Source: Thermoproteus uzoniensis 768-20
GTDB taxonomy: Archaea; Thermoproteota; Thermoprotei; Thermoproteales; Thermoproteaceae
NCBI RefSeq assembly: GCF_000193375.1
Contig: NC_015315.1
Location: forward strand, 346,622-410,621
Reading direction: 5' to 3'
DNA: 64,000 nt
In this document: positions 27,265 to 36,293 of the stretch, piece by piece
Layout of the letters: each line of letters begins with the position of its first letter
How positions within the stretch are numbered: position 1 is the stretch's first letter
Notes under the pieces: generated by a model
Database searches by the model: none
The model's input: the letters and a program-made list of their open reading frames with translations, nothing else
What the model was told of the DNA's origin: nothing
Translations under genes and position numbers: made by a program

Positions 27265-28010
27265 TAGCAGTAGCCATATCCAGAGATCCCGTCGCCAAGG
27301 GCGTGGCGAGGGAGCTCGGGCTGGCCGGATCTCCCGGCGCCTCCTACCTATCGACGGCGAGGATGGGGGACTTGCTCGTGTTGTTCTATGACGGAGATTC
27401 CGTCGAGCCGCCTCCCGAAGACGAGCTCAAGAAGCTGGGCGTGTCGCATCTGGTGGTGCCGTCTCGCCACGAGATGGCGAGACCGAGGCCTATGCTGACC
27501 GCCCACACGCCGGGCGTCGCTCCGTCGCTCTCGGTGGCGCACGCCTCGCTCAAGTCCTGGCTCTTCAGGAGGATCTGTTCAGAGAAGCCGGAGGGCTTCG
27601 ACTGCGCTCTAGAGGCCACCCACCACGCGCCCAACACAGAGGATGTCAGCGTGACCTTTATAGAGGTAGGGAGCACCGAGAGGGAATGGGGAGATCCAAG
27701 GGCTTTGAGGGCCCTGGCGTCTGCCCTCAGAGAGCTCCCACAGTTCGGCGATAGGGCCGAGGCCCAGCCCGTCATGTCGGTGGGCGATCTCCACTACTCC
27801 CTCCTCACCTCCGAGGTCCTAAACGGCGCAATGGACGTCGGCCATATAATACACAAGGATGTGGCGACGGCCGATCTAGCCTTAAAGGCCCTAGCCAAAC
27901 ACGTAGTAGCGCCTAAGAAAGTCGTGATTTACAGGAAAAGCCTCAGGGGACCTATCAGGAGAGATGTTATCGATGCGTTGAGGCGCCGCGTGGAGCTAGA
28001 TATTAGGTAA
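27261..28010 (+). CDS. dtdA: D-aminoacyl-tRNA deacylase, archaeal type
   Basis: The 249-residue sequence carries the DtdA signatures LTAHTPG, EATHHAP, EVGSTEREW and a late conserved His in VGHIIHKD. DtdA frees tRNAs that carry D-amino acids and so protects translation. Family members usually read GHYAPK where this protein reads GHIIHK, a small departure from the consensus. It overlaps the alcohol dehydrogenase gene by four bases, so it is the last gene of the M20-DUF1152-ADH unit. Confidence 0.88.
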   Translation: MIAVAISRDPVAKGVARELGLAGSPGASYLSTARMGDLLVLFYDGDSVEPPPEDELKKLGVSHLVVPSRHEMARPRPMLTAHTPGVAPSLSVAHASLKSWLFRRICSEKPEGFDCALEATHHAPNTEDVSVTFIEVGSTEREWGDPRALRALASALRELPQFGDRAEAQPVMSVGDLHYSLLTSEVLNGAMDVGHIIHKDVATADLALKALAKHVVAPKKVVIYRKSLRGPIRRDVIDALRRRVELDIR

Positions 28011-28072
28011 CCACGGTAGCCATATTGCCTAAAATAGTGAATGATTATAAATTTCAACTGAGGTAGTATCCT

Positions 28073-28375
28073 ATGGACGAGGCGTTGCGGGCCAAGCTCG
28101 ATACTCTGGTGAGGAGCGCGGCTGCCCCTGTCATCGACAAGATATCCAAGAACAAGAAGGTAAGCGCCGACGAGCTCCTCATAGCCTCTCTCTATCTGAT
28201 CTCGGCCAAGCTCGACGATATCAGGAACTCCCTGGATGAGCTGGCCAGAGGCATCCAGAGGCTCAACGAGCTACCCCCAGTCATCAAGCAGAACCACCTA
28301 GATGTAATGACTAAGCTGGGGGAAGTGCTCGAGGAGTTAAAGAAGATGCAGACGTTCGGGATAGAGGAGACTTAA
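28073..28375 (+). CDS. Hypothetical helical protein, 100 aa
   Basis: I do not recognise this protein. It is almost entirely predicted helix with heptad-like leucine/isoleucine spacing (KLDDIRNSLDELARGIQRL, KLGEVLEELKKM), so it probably forms a coiled coil. A TATA element TTATAAATTT (28044-28053) lies about 24 bases before the ATG. The next gene has its own TATA and is not obviously linked. Confidence 0.6.
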   Translation: MDEALRAKLDTLVRSAAAPVIDKISKNKKVSADELLIASLYLISAKLDDIRNSLDELARGIQRLNELPPVIKQNHLDVMTKLGEVLEELKKMQTFGIEET

Positions 28376-28395
28376 ATATAAAGCCGTTTTAGCGC

Positions 28396-29559
28396 GTGGA
28401 CATAATAGAGAGGTATCGGAGGGAGGTCGAGGCGGCTAGGACAATAATCGCGAGCCGCCGTTTTAGAGTGGTGGTCCACAACGGCACAGCGCACGCAGAC
28501 GACACCATAGCGGCCGCTCTGCTATATGGCGCCGGCGCAGAGGAGGTCTACAGACTGGGCCAGGCGGACGAACTGTTAGAGATAGCCCGCGGGGGGATGC
28601 CTGTCGTATACGCAGATATAGGCTATAGGTACTACGACCAGCTCAAGTCCGCCGGCGTCGTCGCCGTGTTAGACCACCACGCCCCAAACGGCGAGCCTGA
28701 GTACGTCGAGCTCCCGTCGTCCCTTACACAGACCGTCGAGGCCTTGGGGATGAGGCCTAGGCCCCGCGTATCCATGTTGTTTACGGCGGCCGATCTGGTG
28801 GATAGGTTCGGCGCCATAGCGGCCAAGAAGTGGCTTGGGATCTACGGCGCGTCTCTCAACCAAGGGCTATCCGCCTACTTCGGGATGACGTCAAGGGGGA
28901 AATACGACGACGTCAAGTTCCTCGAACTGGTGGCCGAGGCCGCAGTCGCCGACTTCGACGTGGAGGACTTCTCCGACTATTCCAAAGCCTACTCCATAGC
29001 GCAGTCCATAGACGTAGACGCCGAGAAGTTCCCGAGGACTCTGGCCCAGCTGAGGCTCATGAGACAGGCGGCCAACGACGTGGTCTCGACCTCGTTGAGC
29101 CAAGAGGCCCAAAAGGTGGGCTTCGGCGTCGACTTCGCCGCACACGCGGTGCTGGCCGTGCCCCAGCTCGCCGAGTATGTCGCCAAGGGCTTGGCCAGAT
29201 ACTTCGACGACAGCATAAGAGCCATAAGGACCGTCGAGGGCAGGCGCTATGCCGTAGTCGAGGGCGGCATAAGGGCTGTGGCGGTCGACGACAACGTCCC
29301 GCCGACGGCTCTCTGGAACGCGTTGCTGGACCTCTCTCTGTTGAGGGAGGACGAGCCAGTTATAGTCGTGGTCAAGGACATCAGGAATCCGGGCGCCTAC
29401 TCCCTCTGGAGGCCCGACAGACATAAGGACAGGATAGACTTCAGGAAGCTGTCAGGAGACGCGGTGATCTTCAAACACCAATCCGGCTTCATGGCCGTCG
29501 TGAAGGCCGAGAACGCCGAGGAGGCCGCCAGATATGCCCTCAAACAGCTCGGCGTTTAG
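28396..29559 (+). CDS. MYG1/UPF0160-like DHH-type metallohydrolase
   Basis: The 387-residue protein has VHNGTAHADDTIAAALL, YADIGYRYYD and VLDHHAPNG, matching the MYG1/GAMM1 (UPF0160) family, related to DHH phosphoesterases. Eukaryotic MYG1 acts as a 3'-5' RNA exonuclease; the archaeal role is unknown but a nuclease or nucleotide phosphodiesterase is likely. The GTG at 28396 is about 22 bases after the TATA element TTAAATATAAA (28372-28382), inside the end of the preceding gene. Confidence 0.72.
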   Translation: MDIIERYRREVEAARTIIASRRFRVVVHNGTAHADDTIAAALLYGAGAEEVYRLGQADELLEIARGGMPVVYADIGYRYYDQLKSAGVVAVLDHHAPNGEPEYVELPSSLTQTVEALGMRPRPRVSMLFTAADLVDRFGAIAAKKWLGIYGASLNQGLSAYFGMTSRGKYDDVKFLELVAEAAVADFDVEDFSDYSKAYSIAQSIDVDAEKFPRTLAQLRLMRQAANDVVSTSLSQEAQKVGFGVDFAAHAVLAVPQLAEYVAKGLARYFDDSIRAIRTVEGRRYAVVEGGIRAVAVDDNVPPTALWNALLDLSLLREDEPVIVVVKDIRNPGAYSLWRPDRHKDRIDFRKLSGDAVIFKHQSGFMAVVKAENAEEAARYALKQLGV

Positions 29560-29929
29560 GCCAACCCAGGATTGGCTGGCCGAGGTCTGCAGAAGCATAT
29601 CTGCAGAAAAAGCCCCGCCGGAGCTCTCCATAGTGGCGACCGAGGTGCCTTGGGAACCCAGCGGCCACATAACTCTCTACTTCAGGTTCGAGAACGGGCG
29701 TTGTATAGAGGCGAAACTGCTCCAGGGGAAGATAATCTCTAGGTACACGCTCTCGGCTAGGTACGAAGATCTCTTAAGGATAATGGAAGGCAGACTGTCG
29801 CCATTTGCGGCCGTGCCTCTGGGCAAACTGAAGATTGAAAAAGGCACGTTAGGCGAGCTCGCCGATTATATGCCGCTTGCCCTTGAGATAGTCGAGGCTG
29901 CGCGCGATTCGGCCAAGAATTTCTCGTAG
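29534..29929 (+). CDS. SCP2-like sterol carrier-type protein
   Basis: A 131-residue protein with an SCP2-like C-terminal half (VPLGKLKIEKGTLGELADYM), the usual end of the lipid-binding fold. Archaeal SCP2-like proteins have no defined ligand. It starts 26 bases before the end of the MYG1-like gene, so both share a transcript. A start further in is possible, because the first residues look unconserved. Confidence 0.6.
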   Translation: MPSNSSAFRPTQDWLAEVCRSISAEKAPPELSIVATEVPWEPSGHITLYFRFENGRCIEAKLLQGKIISRYTLSARYEDLLRIMEGRLSPFAAVPLGKLKIEKGTLGELADYMPLALEIVEAARDSAKNFS

Positions 29930-29942
29930 CGAGCTAAAAGGG

Positions 29943-30362
29943 TTAGGTCACTGAGGCGGTGAAAGGAAACGTAGCGCCTGTTGAGAGCACCAGGTATCCT
30001 TGTGCCGTTGTGCCGGGCACTCCGGAGAAGCCCTTACAGCTGTAGGTCAGAGTTGCCGCGCCGCCGGTGCTTACGGATACTTTAGTACCGCTGATGCTCG
30101 CAGGGCCTGTGGCTGACGTAGGGGTGCAGGGCGTGTTGCCGATATAGACCCCTATTATGACCGCGACAGACGCCGGACCTGTATTGGAGAGCACCAGCTG
30201 TAGGTTGCCCGAGGGGTCTATCGTCGCTTGTGATATGAGTATCTTGCTGCCGGACTGGACCGATGCTATAAACGTCGTGTACATGTACCAACCAACTGCG
30301 ACTGCTATGACCACGATGATGCCTAAAAGAATCGCCTGCTCTATAGAGATCTCGCCTACCAT
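29943..30362 (-). CDS. Type IV pilin/archaellin-like protein
   Basis: The 139-residue protein starts with a short charged leader and then a single hydrophobic helix (IEQAILLGIIVVIAVAVGWYMY), followed by a Thr/Ser/Gly-rich extracellular beta domain with two cysteines (TPCTP, YSCKG). This is the layout of archaeal class III signal peptide proteins, processed by a PibD-like peptidase before the helix. The Gly-Glu before the helix fits the cleavage site. No assembly ATPase or peptidase genes are nearby. A TATA-like ATATTTAAA lies about 22 bases before the ATG. Confidence 0.7.
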   Translation of the reverse strand: MVGEISIEQAILLGIIVVIAVAVGWYMYTTFIASVQSGSKILISQATIDPSGNLQLVLSNTGPASVAVIIGVYIGNTPCTPTSATGPASISGTKVSVSTGGAATLTYSCKGFSGVPGTTAQGYLVLSTGATFPFTASVT

Positions 30363-30420
30363 ATACCTCCTTAGCTCTCCTATATTTAAACACTCCGCCG
30401 ATGATTTGTCTTCTCTAGAC

Positions 30421-31572
30421 TTATTTAGTTTTCTTGCTTAGGTAACTCGACTTTATATAATGTATAATTTCTGGTATATTTATCTTCATAGGACATACCT
30501 CCCTGCAGTTGCCGGCATGGGCGCACTTAACGGCGGAGGGGCCGGCGGCCTCTATCCCGCGAGTTACCGCCAGCCACATGACGCCTACAGGTCCCACGTA
30601 CGGCGGGTCGCCGAATTCGCGGCCCACCGCCCTATAGACGGGACACACGAAGCCGCACCGGACACATCTTATGCACAACAACGCCTCTCTCATAACGGGA
30701 TCCTTCGCGGCCGCCCTCCTGCCATTGTCCACTAGGACTAAGTGGAATTCTCTAGGCCCCTGCGCAGGCCTCACGCGCACCAGCTCTATATCGCCGGTGG
30801 ACGAGGGGCCTGCCGACACCTCGAGATAGGTGGGCGGAAATAGCCCGTGGTATGCGGCCTGCACGATTGCCTGGCTCACCGCGTCGACTAGCGTCGGCAC
30901 TATCTTCTCGACGCCCGCCACCACTATGTGGACGGGGGGCATCACAGTCGCCTTCCGTATATTGCCTTCGTTCTCCACGTTCACCACTGCCCCGGTATCT
31001 GCGGCGATCGCGTTGGCCCCGGTTATCCCCACATCGGCCTTGGCGAACTTAGCCCTCAGGAAGTCCCCGGCGGCCGCGGCCAGCTTCGACGGGTCGTCGC
31101 CTACGTCTAGGCCCAGCCGTTCTCTAAACAGCTTGGCCACGTCGCCTCTGCTGAGGTGTAGCGCAGGCGCTATCATGTTGGAGGGCCTATCATCGCCGAT
31201 CTGCACGATGAACTCGCCTAGGTCGGTCTCCCATACCTCGTTGCCCATCTCGGCCAGATATTCTCTGAGCCCGACCTCGAGCGCCGTGTTGGATTTTCCG
31301 AACACCACCACCTTGCCCCTGCCCACGATCTTGCCCACTATCTCTCTGGCGTCTTCGGCGGTATCCGCGAGGTAGGCCCTCCCCCCTATGCTCTCGACGG
31401 CCTTCTTGGTGGCCTCTATGTAGTAGTCCAGGTTGTTCAACACCTCTAGGCGGGCCTCTCTGACCCTCTCGGCTAACTGCCTTAGATATCCGTGCGTCTT
31501 GAGCGCGTCGTCTACGCGCGCCAGGGCCCCCTCGGCGGCTCTCCGGAACAGCTCCTGCCACTTCTCCGTCAT
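30421..31572 (-). CDS. LutB-like LUD-domain iron-sulfur protein
   Basis: The 383-residue protein combines a LUD domain (about 50-260, with GITGANAIAADTGAVV) with two cluster motifs: C300-x2-C303-x2-C306-x3-C310, and C350-x5-C356-x3-C360. The spacing in the second motif (five residues rather than two) is unusual for LutB. LutB carries electrons in L-lactate oxidation. It overlaps the GlcD-like gene by ATGA and lies downstream of it and the transporter, so a hydroxyacid oxidation operon is likely. Confidence 0.85.
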   Translation of the reverse strand: MTEKWQELFRRAAEGALARVDDALKTHGYLRQLAERVREARLEVLNNLDYYIEATKKAVESIGGRAYLADTAEDAREIVGKIVGRGKVVVFGKSNTALEVGLREYLAEMGNEVWETDLGEFIVQIGDDRPSNMIAPALHLSRGDVAKLFRERLGLDVGDDPSKLAAAAGDFLRAKFAKADVGITGANAIAADTGAVVNVENEGNIRKATVMPPVHIVVAGVEKIVPTLVDAVSQAIVQAAYHGLFPPTYLEVSAGPSSTGDIELVRVRPAQGPREFHLVLVDNGRRAAAKDPVMREALLCIRCVRCGFVCPVYRAVGREFGDPPYVGPVGVMWLAVTRGIEAAGPSAVKCAHAGNCREVCPMKINIPEIIHYIKSSYLSKKTK

Positions 31573-32915
31573 AATATCTTGCCGGGGTTCAATATCCCCT
31601 TGGGGTCAAACACCGACTTGAGCGCCTTCATGTACTCTATCGCCGTGGGCGTCAGCTCCATCTTCAACAGATCCCGTTTCAAGGTGCCTATGCCGTGCTC
31701 CGCCGAGACGCTGCCCCCCAGGCCTATCGCTATCTTCCCTATCCCCTCGATGAAGGCCTTCGCCCGCCTGGCGCCCTCTAGGTCCCCTTTCCTGAACCAC
31801 GTAGTGGGGTGCAAGTTGCCGTCGCCTACGTGTCCTCCCAGCGAGAGCGGGATCTCCATCCTATTCGCGAGCTCGACCACGCGTCGGACGGCCTCAGGTA
31901 GCTTCGAGACGGGCACGACTATATCCTCTATTATCAATAGCCCCTCGCTACCCAACTGCCTCTGCATCAACGCCACCTGTGCGCTGAACAGTTTGCGGCG
32001 GGGCTCCAGCAACTCCATCGAGCGGTCTAGGCCAACGGCCTCCTCGGCTACGGCGCCTCTGACAATCCCCCTAAGCCTACCCAACATGTCCCTCTCGGCG
32101 CCTCTATTGACGTCCACCCCCAAGAAAAGGGTATACCTCTCCTCGAGGCCCACCTCCTTCGACTCGGCCGGGCCTAGGAACTCGGCGAATAAAGGCCATA
32201 TCCTCGCCGACCTAACCCGCACTACGTCCTCGACTAAAGTCTCAAGGCTGTCATAATAGGCCAGGACGGCCGCCGCGGACTCAGGCATAGGGGCTATCCT
32301 CAAGACGGCCTCGGTGACGAGGCCCAACGTGCCCTCGCTACCCACGAAGAGCCTGACTAGGTCGTAGCCGTTTCTGCACTTAAGCGTCCTGCAACCCATC
32401 TCCAGGAGGTCGCCCCTACCCGTGACGGCCCTTAGCCCGAGCACCCAATCCCTCATAGTGCCGTACTTGGCGCCGCGCATTCCGCCAGCGCCGTTGGCTA
32501 TCGCGCCGCCCACCGTGGCCGACCTCACCGAGCCTGGATCTACGGGGAAGAACACGCCGTACCTAGACAACTCCACGTTCAGCTCCTCAAGCCTCAAGCC
32601 GGGCTGGACGACTGCGTAGGAGTCCGTGGGGTTCACCTCGACGATTTTATTCATGCGCTCGAAGCTGACCACGATGCCCGGCCTAGTCACCACGGTGTTG
32701 CCGGAGAGGCTCGTGGCCGAGCCCTGGGAAAATATAGGCGTCTCGGTCTCGTAGGCCCATCTGACCAGCCACAGAACCTCCTCCTCGGAGGTGGGGAAGA
32801 CCACCCCTAGAGGCTTCGCCGAGGCCTCCTCGAACGAGGCCTCGCGGGAGTAGAGAGAAAGGAAAGCCGGATCGTCTATGAACCTATCGCCGAATTTCCT
32901 CTTAAGATCCCTCAT
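31569..32915 (-). CDS. FAD-linked hydroxyacid dehydrogenase (GlcD/D-lactate type)
   Basis: The 448-residue protein has the PCMH-type FAD domain (GSATSLSGNTVV, PGSVRSATVGGAIANGAGG) and the C-terminal catalytic domain with GGHVGDGNLHP and SAEHGIGTLK. This family oxidises glycolate or D-lactate, passing electrons to iron-sulfur partners. I use the ATG at 32915, which starts the conserved N-terminus; the open frame reaches 33125 but overlaps the MFS gene. It is followed by the lutB-like gene in one unit. Confidence 0.9.
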   Translation of the reverse strand: MRDLKRKFGDRFIDDPAFLSLYSREASFEEASAKPLGVVFPTSEEEVLWLVRWAYETETPIFSQGSATSLSGNTVVTRPGIVVSFERMNKIVEVNPTDSYAVVQPGLRLEELNVELSRYGVFFPVDPGSVRSATVGGAIANGAGGMRGAKYGTMRDWVLGLRAVTGRGDLLEMGCRTLKCRNGYDLVRLFVGSEGTLGLVTEAVLRIAPMPESAAAVLAYYDSLETLVEDVVRVRSARIWPLFAEFLGPAESKEVGLEERYTLFLGVDVNRGAERDMLGRLRGIVRGAVAEEAVGLDRSMELLEPRRKLFSAQVALMQRQLGSEGLLIIEDIVVPVSKLPEAVRRVVELANRMEIPLSLGGHVGDGNLHPTTWFRKGDLEGARRAKAFIEGIGKIAIGLGGSVSAEHGIGTLKRDLLKMELTPTAIEYMKALKSVFDPKGILNPGKIL

Positions 32916-32935
32916 TGGAAAAAATAGGGCTCTAA

Positions 32936-34228
32936 TTAATAGCTTCTCGGCCTTATGAGCGCTCCGGCTATCGTGAGCAGGGCGCTGGCCAGAGCGACTA
33001 GGGAGCCGTATATAGCTATGGAAACTACAGACGCCGGAGCCTCCATTATGAGGAGCAGGGCCGCGAGGGAGCCCAGAGGGCCTAGCAATGCGTTTATGTT
33101 CCAGCCCAGCGACACCGCCGTCCATCTGACCTCGGTCGGGAACAGCTCGACGAAGTAAAGGGTCTGAGGCGCCGCGGCGAGGCCGAAGAATAGGCCCATC
33201 GCAAAGGAGGCGTAAACCGCGTAGCTATTTAGGGAGAAGGCGAGGTACGCCGCGAGAGGCGCCACGGCGAGAAGGCCAAGGGAGGGAGGGATAAAGGCAC
33301 GCCTCACTCCCACCGCCGATATCAGGAAACCGCTCAGCAACTCGCCTACGACAGCGCCAAGGCCGCCGTACATGGCGAGCTCCAGCGAGAAGCTGTACGC
33401 AAGGTCTTTACTTAGGCCGAGCTTAGGCGCCACTATATTCGGCATTATATATGTCCAATAACCAGACCCTCCATAGTAATATAATGTAAGTCCTAGATTT
33501 ATTAATATTAATATAACAAAATTAATCCAGTAACTCCATATTTTAGCTATAGGTGCTTTGACTATCTTGCCTCTGCGCGCCGCCTCCAGCCACTCGCGCG
33601 ACTCTGACCCGAAGACCCTTATGGCCAAGGCTATGAGCGCGGGCACCACGCCAACTATGTACAAGACCCTCCACCCGACCGCCGTGAAGCCCTCGGCGCC
33701 GAAGAAGCTCCTGGCCCACAACGTCATGGCTGACGTGAGGAAGACCGCCCAAGAGAGGCCGGAGTACATAACGCCGTTGACGTACGGCCGCATGTTCTTC
33801 GGCGTCAGCTCGAGGGCCCAAGTGGCGCCGCCGCCGGCCTCGCCGCCTATACCGAGCCCCTGCACGGTCCTCAGCAGATATAGGGCTACGGGGGCCGCGA
33901 TGCCGATGTCTTGGTACGTCGGGAGAAGGCCTATGGCGAGCCCGGCCACTCCCACAGCAAGCGCGTCGAGCACGGTCGACGTCCTCCTGCCGTACCTATC
34001 GCCTATATGGCCGAAGATAACCGCGCCTAGAGGCCTCGCCAGATAGGTGACGGCGAAGGCGCCCCAAGTGGTCACGGCCGCCAGCAACTGGGTCTTCTCG
34101 GGAAAGAAGAGCTTCTGGAAAACCGTAGCGAGGCTTGAGAACAGTATTATGTCGTAGTATTCAAGACCCCAGATCAACATAGTCGAGACGGCTGCCGACC
34201 AGTACCGCCTAGGACTTACCTCGGCCAT
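32936..34228 (-). CDS. MFS metabolite/H+ symporter
   Basis: A 430-residue transporter with about 12 transmembrane segments and the motif GHIGDRYGRRTS between helices 2 and 3. The pattern (GIGGEAGGGATW, VELFPTEVR) resembles the MHS branch, which takes up organic acids. It is directly upstream of the GlcD- and LutB-like genes, so uptake of lactate or glycolate is a reasonable inference. ATG 34228 is about 22 bases from a TATA-like AATATTAAAAATA (34244-34256). Codons at 33440-33545 are unusually AT-rich. Confidence 0.85.
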   Translation of the reverse strand: MAEVSPRRYWSAAVSTMLIWGLEYYDIILFSSLATVFQKLFFPEKTQLLAAVTTWGAFAVTYLARPLGAVIFGHIGDRYGRRTSTVLDALAVGVAGLAIGLLPTYQDIGIAAPVALYLLRTVQGLGIGGEAGGGATWALELTPKNMRPYVNGVMYSGLSWAVFLTSAMTLWARSFFGAEGFTAVGWRVLYIVGVVPALIALAIRVFGSESREWLEAARRGKIVKAPIAKIWSYWINFVILILINLGLTLYYYGGSGYWTYIMPNIVAPKLGLSKDLAYSFSLELAMYGGLGAVVGELLSGFLISAVGVRRAFIPPSLGLLAVAPLAAYLAFSLNSYAVYASFAMGLFFGLAAAPQTLYFVELFPTEVRWTAVSLGWNINALLGPLGSLAALLLIMEAPASVVSIAIYGSLVALASALLTIAGALIRPRSY

Positions 34229-34319
34229 CGGCAAAGGCCCCGCGCGTATTTTTAATATTTCGCACATAGAGGATCCGCCGAAGTGGCCACGCTTAAAAAT
34301 GCCAGTAACGATATGCTAC

Positions 34320-35087
34320 ATGAGCTTGTCGGGCAAGGTCGCGTTGGTTACGGGCGCCTCGAGGGGCATCGGCGCCGCCATAGCCAGAGAGCTCCGCTCG
34401 CGGGGGGCGCGCGTGGCTATAAACTACAACTCCTCTAGAGAGGCCGCTGAGGCGTTGAGGAGGGAGCTTGGCGAAGGCGCCGAGATCTTCAAGGCCGACG
34501 TCTCGAAGAGGCAGGAGATCAAAAAGATGGTGGAGGACGTAGTGCGCACCTTCGGCGGACTGGATATAGTCGTAAACAACGCCGGCGTCATGGAGCTGAT
34601 GCCGTTCGAGCAACTCGACGAGGAGCGCTTCGACAAGATGTGGTATATCAACGTTAAGGGGCCTATATACGTCACGTTGGAGGCGTTGCCCTACCTGAAG
34701 AGGAGCAGAGGCGTGGTAATAAACATAGCGTCGATAGCCGGCCTCGGCACGGCCTTGACGAACACCACGTACTACGCGGTGACTAAGGCCGCTGTGATTA
34801 TGCTGACTAGAAGACTCGCGTTCGACCTCGCCCCTTACGGCATCAGGGTCAACGCGGTGGCGCCCAGCTGGATAGAGACGGACCTAACCACAAGAGGCAG
34901 AACCCGCGAGGAGGTGGAGAGGGCCAAGTCCGATATAGTCAACAGAACCGCCCTACGCTCCGTAGCGATCCCAAGCGATATAGCCAAGGCCGTGGCCTTC
35001 CTTGCGTCCGACGAGGCTAGGTTCATCACAGGTCAGGTGCTGGTCGTCGACGGCGGGAGGATCGACTACTTGACGCACAGCGTATGA
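34320..35087 (+). CDS. Short-chain dehydrogenase/reductase (FabG-like)
   Basis: The 255-residue protein has TGASRGIG at residues 11-18, NNAG at 86-89, Ser138, and the catalytic Tyr152-x3-Lys156, as in classical SDRs; the C-terminal FITGQVLVVDGG is also typical. It is an NAD(P)-dependent oxidoreductase; ketoacyl reductase and sugar dehydrogenase roles are both possible. ATG 34320 is about 26 bases after CTTAAAAA (34291-34299), so the in-frame start at 34299 is not used here. It overlaps the next gene by ATGA. Confidence 0.88.
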   Translation: MSLSGKVALVTGASRGIGAAIARELRSRGARVAINYNSSREAAEALRRELGEGAEIFKADVSKRQEIKKMVEDVVRTFGGLDIVVNNAGVMELMPFEQLDEERFDKMWYINVKGPIYVTLEALPYLKRSRGVVINIASIAGLGTALTNTTYYAVTKAAVIMLTRRLAFDLAPYGIRVNAVAPSWIETDLTTRGRTREEVERAKSDIVNRTALRSVAIPSDIAKAVAFLASDEARFITGQVLVVDGGRIDYLTHSV

Positions 35088-35521
35088 GGAAATGGGCGTG
35101 GGCGCTCGTCGCGCTCGCCATTGCTCTGATCGCGATATCGCTCGCCGCCCCGCACAACGCGGCCCGATCCGACGACCCGTTTTCTAGAACCGTCGTCGTT
35201 CTTCTAGACGGGACGCCCTACACCGTATATCTGGCGGACACCCCGGCTAAATGGACTAGAGGCTACATGAACTCGACGTCGTACGACCCCAGAGGAGTCG
35301 GCGCGGTGGGCATGTTGTTCCTCTTCGGCAAGAACTCGACTTGGTGTTTCTGGATGCACGACACGTATATACCGTTGAGGATAGTTTGGGTAGAGGGCGT
35401 AAAGGTCACGGGACAGATAGTGGCACAGCCCCTCAACGACACGCCTATCTGCGGCTACGGCGACAAGGCGCTGGAGCTGAACCCCGAAATCCCGCCGCCG
35501 GAAACAGTCGTAGTTAAGTGA
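35084..35521 (+). CDS. DUF192 family membrane-anchored protein
   Basis: The 145-residue protein has an N-terminal hydrophobic helix (ALVALAIALIAISLAA) acting as signal or anchor and a DUF192 domain with the family motifs RGYMN, GMLFLF and CFWMHDTYIPL. Its function is unknown. It starts inside the SDR stop codon (ATGA), so the pair is probably co-transcribed. The stop abuts the stop of the convergent pyrI gene with no gap. Confidence 0.85.
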   Translation: MRKWAWALVALAIALIAISLAAPHNAARSDDPFSRTVVVLLDGTPYTVYLADTPAKWTRGYMNSTSYDPRGVGAVGMLFLFGKNSTWCFWMHDTYIPLRIVWVEGVKVTGQIVAQPLNDTPICGYGDKALELNPEIPPPETVVVK

Positions 35522-35980
35522 TCAGACCAGCTCCTCCAAGCTGTGGTACCTGCCGCAGTACTCGCACGCGAACGTAGGCGGCTCCTCCTTCACCAAGACG
35601 AACGACGTCACTACGTGCTCTCTGTGTTGGTTGGTTATGCAGTTTGGATTCCTGCACTTGAACTTGCCCCTAATGACGTGGGGCGGCCTTACCTTGTACT
35701 TCTTAACCACCTCGTAGTTCTTTATTATATTTATAGTGGCCGTGGGGGCCACCGCCGAGATCACGTCTACCTCATCCGGCGTCAGCTCCCTGCCCTCTAT
35801 CTTGACAATATCTTTCCTGCCCAACTTCTTCGACTCCACGTTCATAACCAAGGCTACTCTGACCCCCTCGCGCCCGGTTATGCCGAGTATCCTCAACACT
35901 GCGAGGGCGCGGCCGGCAGGTATATGGTCGATAACCGTCCCGTTCTCGATCTTGCTGACAATCAGCTCAGTGGACGGCAT
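35522..35980 (-). CDS. pyrI: Aspartate carbamoyltransferase regulatory chain
   Basis: The 152-residue protein has the PyrI allosteric domain ([19 protein letters not shown]) and a C-terminal zinc domain with CRNPNC and CEYC supplying the four cysteines that bind the catalytic subunit. It tunes PyrB to CTP/ATP. A TATA-like TTTAAATA (about 35999-36006) lies about 22 bases before the ATG, so it is transcribed separately from pyrF. It is unusually placed: pyrB lies on the opposite strand about 950 bases away. Confidence 0.95.
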   Translation of the reverse strand: MPSTELIVSKIENGTVIDHIPAGRALAVLRILGITGREGVRVALVMNVESKKLGRKDIVKIEGRELTPDEVDVISAVAPTATINIIKNYEVVKKYKVRPPHVIRGKFKCRNPNCITNQHREHVVTSFVLVKEEPPTFACEYCGRYHSLEELV

Positions 35981-35997
35981 CGTCGATATATACAGCC

Positions 35998-36293
35998 CTA
36001 TTTAAAAGAGGTTTGCGGCTGTTGTCCCTGCGGCATGGACGCCCGTACCTCCGGCCGTCTCGCGACAGAGCCGCCCCGCCTATCGCCGCGCGTCAGACCG
36101 ATAGCGGAAATCGCTTGAAACACGTCATTGGGAGAGAAGCCGCAAGAAGAGGCACCGTTGAGCAAATTCAAGTAGAGAGTAAGAGCGTTTGAATGGAATA
36201 AGGGGTGCACATTTACTGGAACTATCAGGCTTTCTCGGCCAACGTCAGCTACAGACGACGCTACGATCTCGCGGCCAGGCGTCTGGCCCTCTC
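35998..36293. other. Gap between pyrI and pyrF without a convincing gene
   Basis: Apart from the pyrI promoter, this 300-base gap has no recognised gene. A minus-strand frame (35998-36333) is open across it, but its first part is antisense-frame to pyrF and its predicted protein has no family features and low-quality codon bias. I see no tRNA, sRNA boxes or strong repeat. A decayed gene or an unrecognised RNA cannot be excluded. Confidence 0.3.
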
